Origin: CAYLHS01 sp964496205
GTDB taxonomy: Bacteria; Actinomycetota; Acidimicrobiia; Spongiisociales; UBA4744
Assembly: GCA_964496205.1 (NCBI GenBank)
Contig: CAZBXV010000061.1
Span: 1-10,968 of the forward strand
DNA: 10,968 nt
Reading direction: 5' to 3'
The notes beneath the pieces are model-generated. The model was not told where the DNA came from. It saw only the letters and a program-made list of their open reading frames with translations, and did no database searches. Positions 1 to 5,176 of this stretch are shown piece after piece (the first letter of the stretch is position 1; each line of letters opens with the position of its first letter). The translations under genes were made by a program, and so were the position numbers.

Positions 1-390
1 GAGAATCCCGTGTACAGCACGAACTCGGAATTCGTCGACCTCGGGCTGGGTGGTTTCCTCGGTGATCCCGAGGAGTACGGCAAGGTCAAGGTGCCGACGC
101 TTCGCAACGTGGATCTGCGCCCGAGTCCGGATTTCGTGAAGGCCTACACGCACAATGGCTACTTCAAGACGCTCGAGGGAGTCGTGCATTTCTACAACAC
201 GAGAGATGTTCTCGACACCTGCCCGGGTGACTACACGGAAGCTCAGGCACTGGCGGCGAACTGCTGGCCCGAGCCGGAAGTCTCGGAGAACGTCAACAGG
301 GATGAGCTGGGCGATCTTGGGCTGTCACCCGAGGAAGAGGCGGCGATCGTCGCGTTCCTCAAGACCCTGTCCGACGGCTACCAGCCATAG
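1..390 (+). CDS. Di-haem cytochrome c peroxidase / MauG family protein, C-terminal part (5' end outside window)
   Basis: The reading frame is open from base 1 (Glu-Asn-Pro-Val...) and ends at TAG 388-390, leaving 129 residues. The GTG at base 10 lies inside the frame and is unlikely to be the start. The segment K-V-P-T-L-R-N-V at residues 30-37, followed by A-Y-T-H-N-G-Y-F-K-T-L-E-G-V-V-H-F-Y at 48-65, matches the conserved C-terminal half of bacterial di-haem cytochrome c peroxidases and MauG-like proteins (usually VPTLRN...HDG...TLEEVVxxY). The protein ends in the usual L-S-P-E-E helix. Members of this family are periplasmic or exported, and reduce peroxide or carry out haem-based oxidations. 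The CxxCH haem motifs would lie upstream and are not visible, so catalytic competence and substrate cannot be judged. Two cysteines at about residues 74 and 88 sit in an insert before the last helix. The gene converges on the methyltransferase gene, with a hairpin between them. Confidence 0.85.
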   Translation, partial: ENPVYSTNSEFVDLGLGGFLGDPEEYGKVKVPTLRNVDLRPSPDFVKAYTHNGYFKTLEGVVHFYNTRDVLDTCPGDYTEAQALAANCWPEPEVSENVNRDELGDLGLSPEEEAAIVAFLKTLSDGYQP

Positions 391-396
391 ACGTGC

Positions 397-428
397 GAGT
401 CAGGGGCGTCGCCCGGCGTCCCTGACTC
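397..428. terminator. Bidirectional hairpin terminator between convergent genes
   Basis: Bases 397-408 (GAGTCAGGGGCG) pair with 417-428 (CGTCCCTGACTC), giving 12 pairs with one G-T wobble and an 8-base loop at 409-416. The hairpin begins 6 bases after the stop of the cytochrome peroxidase gene and lies between two convergent stop codons (390 and 476). No long T tract follows on either strand, which is common for actinobacterial terminators. The remainder of the intergenic stretch (429-475) holds nothing else I can identify. Confidence 0.75.
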
Positions 429-475
429 CCAGGCTTTCGACAGCTGTTCCGTGAGACATCGCGCGTGCTGATGCT

Positions 476-1099
476 TCAGTCTGGATTCATCACGCAGATG
501 GCCACGTTCCCGCCTGCCACGATCTTCTCGAGTGTCACAACGAGACCCGCCACCTCCATGACGCCTGGCACGCCGCCGGCCTGTCTGAAGGACCGATACC
601 GCGAGTAGTGGCCGGACAGCCGTTCGATGATCTCCGACGCAGCCCGCAGGACAGGACCCCGCCATCCGCGCAGCGTGCCGAACCTGAAGTCGATCACCGT
701 GAGCGCACCGCGGGGCTTGACCACGCGGGCCATCTCCTTGACGAAGGCGACCCGCTGACCGGCCGGGACCTCGTGCAGCACCATCGTGGTGATGGCCAGG
801 TCAAACGAGTCGTCGGGAAACGGCAGTGAATCACCGTCTGTCAGGCGAAGATCTGCATTGGTACCCAGTCGGTTCCTGGCACGATCCAGCATCTCGGGAG
901 AGACATCCACACCGGAAACCTCGCAGCCCGCGGCGAGGTACGGGACGAGACCGGTACCGGTTCCGCACCCGACGTCCAGCACACGCCAGCCCTGCTCGGG
1001 AGGCATGACCCTCAGCGCAACCCGTCGAACACCCGCCTGCATCGGTTCGATCACCTGGTCGTAGATGCGAGCTATGCGACGATACGGATCGGAGGCCAT
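476..1099 (-). CDS. Class I SAM-dependent methyltransferase (Methyltransf_11 / UbiE-like)
   Basis: A 207-residue protein, of normal length for a single-domain class I methyltransferase. From the ATG at 1099, motif I V-L-D-V-G-C-G-T-G-T-G lies at residues 40-50 (SAM-binding glycine loop). The acidic end of strand 2 is V-S-G-V-D-V at 61-66, with Asp65 expected to bind the SAM ribose. Motifs II/III are D-G-D-S-L-P-F-P-D-D-S-F-D at 88-100 and then a T-T-M-V-L-H-E-V stretch. The N-terminal Y-R-R-I-A-R-I-Y-D-Q resembles the opening of UbiE/MenG-like enzymes, but that alone does not assign a substrate. The ATG at 1099 is preferred over the in-frame GTG at 1105 because a TANNNT -10 box ends exactly 6 bases before it, suggesting leaderless translation; no Shine-Dalgarno sequence is visible. 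The gene appears monocistronic, and its neighbours give no hint of substrate. Confidence 0.88.
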   Translation of the reverse strand: MASDPYRRIARIYDQVIEPMQAGVRRVALRVMPPEQGWRVLDVGCGTGTGLVPYLAAGCEVSGVDVSPEMLDRARNRLGTNADLRLTDGDSLPFPDDSFDLAITTMVLHEVPAGQRVAFVKEMARVVKPRGALTVIDFRFGTLRGWRGPVLRAASEIIERLSGHYSRYRSFRQAGGVPGVMEVAGLVVTLEKIVAGGNVAICVMNPD

Positions 1100-1105
1100 G
1101 ACCAC

Positions 1106-1133
1106 AGGGTATGGCAGATCAGTCGTTCGACAA
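1106..1133 (-). promoter_or_regulatory. Probable leaderless sigma70-type promoter of the methyltransferase gene
   Basis: On the - strand, TTGTCG (1133-1128) is followed after 16 bases by TACCCT (1111-1106). The expected transcription start falls on or next to the ATG at 1099. The spacing and the TANNNT hexamer match the leaderless promoters common in actinobacteria. This is assigned by eye only. Confidence 0.45.
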
Positions 1134-1141
1134 GGAGAACC

Positions 1142-1297
1142 TCAGCGGTTGGCTTCCCCCGAGTCGGGATCGACCATCAACGACGAGACATCGATCGCCT
1201 CGAACGCCGATCCGGGGATGTCGTCCCACTCGTGCAGCATGTCGTTGTTCCATCGTGCATCCGGGACTCCGGAGATGTACCAGGCGGCACCCCAATC
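1142..1297 (-). pseudogene. C-terminal remnant (51 residues) of a secreted-type hypothetical protein, cut at a palindromic repeat
   Basis: The - strand frame from 1297 down to the TGA at 1142-1144 encodes 51 residues with clear coding character: third positions are mostly G or C and the sequence is rich in Trp, Asp and Asn. It contains W-Y-I-S-G-V-P-D-A-R-W-N-N-D and P-G-S-A-F-E-A-I-D-V. From memory, this resembles the conserved tail of a family of uncharacterised exported proteins ending in (D)NGxxWYISGxPDxRWxxDxL...GSxFEAVD; I cannot confirm it by search. The first residue after the repeat is Asp. Immediately upstream the frame enters the 53-base palindrome (1298-1350) and reaches a stop at 1337-1339, so no normal N-terminus exists. 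A short gene using the TTG at 1328-1330 (62 residues) is formally possible, but the start would lie in the repeat. The most likely reading is a decayed gene whose 5' part was lost or displaced at the repeat. Confidence 0.55.
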
Positions 1298-1350
1298 CCG
1301 TTCTTGCGTGAGTTGGGTAGACACTGTCAACCTAGCTCACGCACGAACGG
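1298..1350 (+). repeat. 53-base near-perfect palindrome, copy 1
   Basis: The left arm (CCGTTCTTGCGTGAG at 1298-1312) and the right arm (CTCACGCACGAACGG at 1336-1350) are inverted around a central GACACTGTC (1320-1328, centre base 1324). Of 26 positions about the centre, 22 are Watson-Crick pairs, two are G-T wobbles read on the + strand (1313/1335 and 1315/1333) and two are mismatches (1304/1344 and 1319/1329). It starts 7 bases past the stop of the large membrane-protein gene and abuts the pseudogene remnant on the other side. It matches copy 2 at 45 of 53 positions without a gap. No T tract follows on the - strand. No target-site duplication or transposase is visible. Confidence 0.9.
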
Positions 1351-1354
1351 AGGG

Positions 1355-1370
1355 GAGTCAGTCCTGACTC
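1355..1370. repeat. Short inverted repeat overlapping the stop codon of the large membrane-protein gene
   Basis: GAGTCAG (1355-1361) and CTGACTC (1364-1370) are perfect inverted repeats with a 2-base centre, covering the TGA at 1358-1360. The same GAGTCAG/CTGACTC pair forms the outer stem of the hairpin at 397-428. The 2-base centre is too tight for an ordinary RNA loop, so the outermost pairs only would form. It may be coincidence. Confidence 0.4.
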
Positions 1371-4309
1371 AGCACCTGCACGGGTGCGATAGCGCCCCAT
1401 CGTGGCGGTGGCCAGAAGCCGATCGAATCAGAACCGTAGCTCACGATGTTGAACGGGATCGCGGTCGAGCGGTCCAACAGACGCTCCCATGTCGCGCCGT
1501 CGCCGGACATCCACAGCGCGACGGCTGCCTGCGAGGCATCCGGCCGTCTGGCGTCGAAGTCTTCTCCGGCGGCGTACAGCGCGCCTCCGACCTCTGTGAT
1601 CGACGTCGCTGTCATGTAGGCGACGTCGGCGTCGACGTGCTCGGTAGAGCCTGCTTGGCGGCTCCACATCACCCCGTTGGCGGATGTCCAGGAGGCCATC
1701 TGACCGGTCGCTGTGCTGGTTCCGACGGCCACGTAGCCACCCTCGGATTCGATCACGGCGTTCATTGATGCCTCGGCGAACTCGGCTCCCCCGTCGGTGA
1801 CCTTCTGCCAGTTGAGGCCGTCGGCCGAAGTCCACACGGCAGCGGTTGGCACGAACTCTCCACCAGGTGATGCACCAACAGCGATCAGCCCGCCGGAAGT
1901 CACTAGCACGTCGCTGACGTCGGAGCTGTCGAACAAGCGTGCCGATTCAGCCGGGCCCTCCGTCCAGGTGTAACCGTCCGTGGTCGTATAGATCACGTCC
2001 CAACGGGACTCACTTTCTCCGGCGGTCGACAGGAGCAGCGTCACCCGATTGTCGGTCGGAAAGACAGCGTCGGCGACGAAGATGCTTCCCGTGACCCCGT
2101 CCGGTTCATGGGTTGGAAGACTGATCGCTTCCCAGGTGCGGCCGTCCTCTGAGTGGAGCAGCGCACCGGCCGTTGCGTAGAGGCCGAATGGAGTGGCGGT
2201 CAGGTTGTCGGCGCAGTCGAGTTCGAAGTAGCCAGCACTCGACGGTCCGGAGGCCTGTTCCCAGGTGGCCCCGTCAGTGCTGGTCCACACCGGGAACCCG
2301 CCGGCGCCGCCGTCGTTGGTCGCGCAGCCCGTCGCGACAATCGTGTCGCCCAGCGAAACGGCGCCTGTAATCGTCGCATCCCCAAACACGCCACGATTGG
2401 CACCGATGTCCTGCCAACCTGACAGCGGCAGGAGCGCCCCCTGCACGGGCAGGATCGTCGTCGTGGTGGTTGGCGTCGCCACTGTCTCCCCCCATCTCGC
2501 TGCGACCTGGTTGAAGAAGTTGGACCCGGAGTCCTTGACGCCCCAGGCGAGGTAGTCGCCGGCGGCCATCACCGTCGAGTGTCCCCCGGCCGTGCCAAGC
2601 TCATAGATCTGGTCGGTGGTGAGATCGAGCAGGTACTCGCCGCCGTCCTCGCTGCCTGAACCGTTGCCCCACGCGAGGAACGTGTCCCCGCACGCCAGAT
2701 CGGTTCCCTGACCGGCCGCCCTCACAGATACCGCCGAGGTGCTGAGGTCGGTTGCGTATCGAATCTCGATTCGATTGCCGTGGGCAAATGCCACGTAGGT
2801 TGGCCCGGCACAGAAGTCACGGACAGGCGAGCCGCTGCCTATCTCGTAGGTCATGAACGACGAAGCGTCGCCATCAGTCGTGTTGACTTCCACTACTTCG
2901 AAAACGTCTTCAGTGACGCCTGGGTCACTCTCGAGGTACCGGACCGCCAAAAGCTTGTTTCCCATGACCACAGGAGCCACAACCCCAGTAGCCAGAAGTC
3001 TCGGCTCCTGTGAGCCGTCGACCGGACTGGCAACGATGCCCGCCGTGTATCCGGCGACATCTCCGCCGGAGCCACCTATCGCGACAGGTACCGCCCAGTA
3101 CACGTTCGCCCCATCGGTCGCGATGCCCGTTTCTGTGGAAGCAAGGATCTGTGGTGGCACACTGGAGAGGTTCCCCGAGTCTGCGAGAATTCTCGCCTGA
3201 GACTCCCCCGCGGTCGCCACGAGGATCCGATAGTCGCCCGCGACGACCTCGGTCGTCGAGGTCTCGCGCCATGCATACGCGCCGTTCGCGGCGGCGGCTG
3301 CGATGGCCTGATAGGCGATGTCGGACCCCGGTACGGCAAATGCGGTCTCGTCCCCCGAGGTGTCGATGACGATCGGAGTTTCCGGGTACAGCGTCAGATC
3401 TTCGGGGCCTCCCGTCGTTGGCATCGTGCTTCTCGTTCCAACGAAGTCGCCATCGACTGACACCGCCAACAGTGCCTCGGAGGTCTCGGGGTCACGCGGC
3501 TGTGGAAAGGTGAACAGCTTCTCGTACGAATCCGCCGAAACCCATGTTGCATCCGAGTAGCTGAGTTCAACGGGTTCGGACGCGGTGGCGGTCGTCGCGG
3601 TCTCAGGTTGATCCGCGCCGAACCCCATGCTCCAGAGGGCATCATTGATCCTCCTGCCGATGGCGACCGCGTCCGCTTCAGAGACTGGATCCGTTGAAGG
3701 ACCATCCTGCCGAAGAGCGGCACCGTACTCGAGAACGATCGCTGCGGTGTAGCGGCTGTTCTCGACACGCACATCTACAGACTCCACGAAGTCCGATGCA
3801 TCGGCGCCGGAGGCGTGAACCACATGAACCCACGCTTGGCTCTGATGGTCCCACGTCTCGTGGCGGTATCCGAGGGCTGAAGCCCTTTCGTCGAACGCGC
3901 TGTCGTCAGCACCTCTCAACTGAGTGGTCACCGTCACCGCCTTGGCTCCAATGGTCTCCACCACCGTCCGCTGCCAGGCCAGATCAGTCCGGTCTTCCTG
4001 GGTGATCACGGTTGCGACCCCCAGTACCGAGTCGATCGCGTTGATGGTGTTGGCTCGACGATCCTCATTCGACACAGCAGCCAATGAAGTCGACGTCGTC
4101 ACCGTGCCAACGGGCACCGTCGTGGGCGTCCCTTCGCGGCCGTGGCCCAGAATCGCCACTGTGCCGATCGCCACGATCATGACACCCGCGGCCAACGCGG
4201 CGCTCGCCCATCCGGACATAGTCCTCTGTCGAATCTGCGGAATGGGCATACCGGCCAGTGACGAGTTCGTTCTCCGTGCGGCATCTTTCAGCTGGTCATC
4301 GATGTTCAT
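1358..4309 (-). CDS. Large single-pass membrane protein with two propeller-like extracytoplasmic regions; partner of the upstream ECF sigma factor
   Basis: A 983-residue protein with no close characterised relative that I recognise. Residues 1-32 are short, polar and cytoplasmic. Residues 33-55 (from G-W-A-S-A-A-L-A-A-G through V-A-I-L-G) form one membrane segment, followed by a Thr-rich linker. Residues 80-300 are an unidentified domain. About 325-600 show repeated short beta strands (S-D-I-A-Y, G-D-Y-R-I-L-V, N-V-Y-W-A-V, T-F-L-A-W-G, D-Y-L-A-W-G) like a TolB/WD-type propeller. A second Thr-rich linker lies at about 612-620. Residues 631-945 carry six Asp-box-like motifs (SxDGxTW type): T-S-T-D-G-A-T-W 676, H-S-E-D-G-R-T-W 719, T-T-T-D-G-Y-T-W 775, T-S-A-D-G-L-N-W 827, T-S-A-N-G-V-M-W 875 and M-S-G-D-G-A-T-W 934. 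The ATG at 4309 follows the sigma stop (4311-4313) by one base, with GAGGA 8 bases upstream, so the two are translationally coupled. The layout suggests a sensor or anti-sigma-like role. No zinc-type anti-sigma HxxxCxxC motif is present, so this is inference. Asp boxes alone do not imply sialidase activity. Confidence 0.85.
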   Translation of the reverse strand: MNIDDQLKDAARRTNSSLAGMPIPQIRQRTMSGWASAALAAGVMIVAIGTVAILGHGREGTPTTVPVGTVTTSTSLAAVSNEDRRANTINAIDSVLGVATVITQEDRTDLAWQRTVVETIGAKAVTVTTQLRGADDSAFDERASALGYRHETWDHQSQAWVHVVHASGADASDFVESVDVRVENSRYTAAIVLEYGAALRQDGPSTDPVSEADAVAIGRRINDALWSMGFGADQPETATTATASEPVELSYSDATWVSADSYEKLFTFPQPRDPETSEALLAVSVDGDFVGTRSTMPTTGGPEDLTLYPETPIVIDTSGDETAFAVPGSDIAYQAIAAAAANGAYAWRETSTTEVVAGDYRILVATAGESQARILADSGNLSSVPPQILASTETGIATDGANVYWAVPVAIGGSGGDVAGYTAGIVASPVDGSQEPRLLATGVVAPVVMGNKLLAVRYLESDPGVTEDVFEVVEVNTTDGDASSFMTYEIGSGSPVRDFCAGPTYVAFAHGNRIEIRYATDLSTSAVSVRAAGQGTDLACGDTFLAWGNGSGSEDGGEYLLDLTTDQIYELGTAGGHSTVMAAGDYLAWGVKDSGSNFFNQVAARWGETVATPTTTTTILPVQGALLPLSGWQDIGANRGVFGDATITGAVSLGDTIVATGCATNDGGAGGFPVWTSTDGATWEQASGPSSAGYFELDCADNLTATPFGLYATAGALLHSEDGRTWEAISLPTHEPDGVTGSIFVADAVFPTDNRVTLLLSTAGESESRWDVIYTTTDGYTWTEGPAESARLFDSSDVSDVLVTSGGLIAVGASPGGEFVPTAAVWTSADGLNWQKVTDGGAEFAEASMNAVIESEGGYVAVGTSTATGQMASWTSANGVMWSRQAGSTEHVDADVAYMTATSITEVGGALYAAGEDFDARRPDASQAAVALWMSGDGATWERLLDRSTAIPFNIVSYGSDSIGFWPPPRWGAIAPVQVLSQD

Positions 4310-4310
4310 G

Positions 4311-4817
4311 TCACTCGTCCTCGTGGCCGAGGGCGACGGCCAGTGTTCGTTTCGCTCGTTCGAGGTGGGTCTTCACGGTCTCTTCACTGCACGCCAGGAT
4401 GTCGGCAACGTCTCGCCGCGGGAGGTCGTTGAGGTAGGTGAGGGCGATGACCTGGGCTTGGCGCCGGGGCAGCTTGCGCACTTCATCCCAGACTTCGAGC
4501 CCGTCGACGGCCGACTCCGCAGGATCCGGGCGGCCAACTCGCAGCAGTGCTTTCGCTTCGGCGACGGAACGCCTGAACGTCGACACCGACCTGTTCGCAA
4601 CGACCTTGCGCACCCATGCACCAGGGTTGTCCAGGCCACCAACCCGCCTCCACTCCCGGTACGTCACTGTGAAGGCATCCTGAGCGATCTCCTCCCCGGC
4701 CGATCTGCTGCCGCTCAACACGACGGCGAGCCCCAACACCGACCGGTACTCGCGGCGGTAGAACGCCTCGAACGCGTTGATGTCGGTGGCCGGTCTACTC
4801 ATCCCCTCGCGTGCCAT
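4311..4817 (-). CDS. ECF-type RNA polymerase sigma factor (SigE-like)
   Basis: A 168-residue protein from the ATG at 4817, typical ECF length. The sigma2 region spans about 15-83: F-E-A-F-Y-R-R-E-Y-R-S-V, then A-G-E-E-I-A-Q-D-A-F-T-V-T-Y-R-E-W (region 2.2, core-polymerase binding) and P-G-A-W-V-R-K-V-V-A-N-R (regions 2.3/2.4, -10 recognition). The sigma4 region spans about 112-163: L-P-R-R-Q-A-Q-V-I-A-L-T-Y-L, then the helix-turn-helix V-A-D-I-L-A-C-S-E-E-T-V-K-T-H-L-E-R-A (-35 recognition). The start is uncertain. A second ATG at 4802 lies just after GAGGGG, which is too close for ribosome binding, and the frame stays open upstream through the palindrome and into the assembly gap, but that extension is low in sigma-like sequence. 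The gene is first in an operon with the large membrane protein, the usual layout for a sigma and its regulator. It probably directs a surface-stress or signal regulon. Confidence 0.93.
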   Translation of the reverse strand: MAREGMSRPATDINAFEAFYRREYRSVLGLAVVLSGSRSAGEEIAQDAFTVTYREWRRVGGLDNPGAWVRKVVANRSVSTFRRSVAEAKALLRVGRPDPAESAVDGLEVWDEVRKLPRRQAQVIALTYLNDLPRRDVADILACSEETVKTHLERAKRTLAVALGHEDE

Positions 4818-4971
4818 TGCCTGTATCACTACCAGTAACTCGCACGAGCCACCAAGTTCGGGGGACAGCCATCTCTCACTGTTCTTGCGTGAGATGGGTG
4901 GACAGTGTCGACCTGACTCACGCAGGAACGGGACATACCATACAGTGGCCCGACGGCGGGTGGCCGGCGGA
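4818..4971. other. Intergenic stretch upstream of the sigma gene, up to the assembly gap
   Basis: No convincing gene is present here. It contains palindrome copy 2 (4879-4931). Between the palindrome and the sigma start (4818-4878) I see no strong promoter; TAGTGA and GATACA just upstream of the ATG on the - strand are only weak -10 candidates. To the right of the palindrome, the + strand has two overlapping TANNNT boxes, TACCAT at 4936-4941 and TACAGT at 4941-4946, and an in-frame-open GTG at 4945 running into the gap. That could be the start of a + strand gene, but this is speculative. Confidence 0.4.
4879..4931 (+). repeat. 53-base near-perfect palindrome, copy 2
   Basis: The same length and phase as copy 1. 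The left arm CTGTTCTTGCGTGAG (4879-4893) and right arm CTCACGCAGGAACGG (4917-4931) surround a central GACAGTGTC (4901-4909, centre base 4905). Of 26 positions, 20 are Watson-Crick pairs, four are G-T wobbles on the + strand (4880/4930, 4885/4925, 4895/4915, 4896/4914) and two are mismatches (4894/4916 and 4900/4910). It is 45/53 identical to copy 1, in the same orientation. The mismatched pair flanking the centre is A/A in copy 1 and G/G here. It lies 61 bases upstream of the proposed sigma start. Confidence 0.9.
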
Positions 4972-5071
4972 NNNNNNNNNNNNNNNNNNNNNNNNNNNNN
5001 NNNNNNNNNNNNNNNNNNNNNNNNNNNNNNNNNNNNNNNNNNNNNNNNNNNNNNNNNNNNNNNNNNNNNNN
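4972..5071. other. Assembly gap (100 N)
   Basis: Exactly 100 N, the customary scaffold placeholder for a gap of unknown size. The order of the sigma side and the gltB side therefore depends on scaffolding, not on contiguous sequence. Statements about the spacing or operon relations of genes across it are not safe. Confidence 0.98.
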
Positions 5072-5072
5072 G

Positions 5073-5138
5073 CACATGAACGAGTGGGTGACTGCAGACG
5101 CGCTCGGCGTGCTGAAGGCGTTCGGCCGACTCTCATAA
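5073..5138 (+). CDS. Possible 3' end of a gene hidden in the assembly gap
   Basis: The + strand frame leaves the gap as His, then Met-Asn-Glu-Trp-Val-Thr-Ala-Asp-Ala-Leu-Gly-Val-Leu-Lys-Ala-Phe-Gly-Arg-Leu-Ser, and stops at TAA 5136-5138. Fifteen of the 19 codons after the Met end in G or C, like real genes here, and the stop lies 38 bases from the convergent gltB stop, a plausible gene end. The segment is too short to assign a family. The ATG at 5076 would give only 20 residues with no ribosome-binding site visible, so a C-terminal fragment is more likely than a mini-gene. It could also be chance. Confidence 0.3.
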   Translation, partial: HMNEWVTADALGVLKAFGRLS

Positions 5139-5176
5139 GAACGCGCGGCGCTCGAGCTCGGCGTCCCCACGGCCGG

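Noticed and set aside
1298..1350. Integron attC recombination site
   Set aside because: GTTGGGT at 1312-1318 fits the GTTRRRY core, but copy 2 has GATGGGT there, the core is not at the outer end of the arm, and no integrase or cassette array is present.
1298..1350. Classical Rho-independent terminator
   Set aside because: No T tract follows on the - strand after the hairpin (the sequence is GATTGGGG). A T-less terminator function is not excluded, so it is kept as a repeat.
1358..2500. Sialidase enzyme in the C-terminal part of the 983-residue protein
   Set aside because: Only Asp-box structural motifs are seen; these occur in many non-enzymatic propellers. No arginine triad or other sialidase catalytic pattern could be recognised.
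3924..4838. Open frame of 304 codons on the + strand opposite the sigma gene and the start of the membrane-protein gene
   Set aside because: It overlaps two well-supported genes on the other strand and shows no domain; it is a shadow of their codon bias.
4818..5075. N-terminal extension of the sigma factor through the palindrome into the gap
   Set aside because: The frame is open only because the palindrome and the N run contain no stops; the sigma2 region begins just after the ATG at 4817 and the length from there is already normal.
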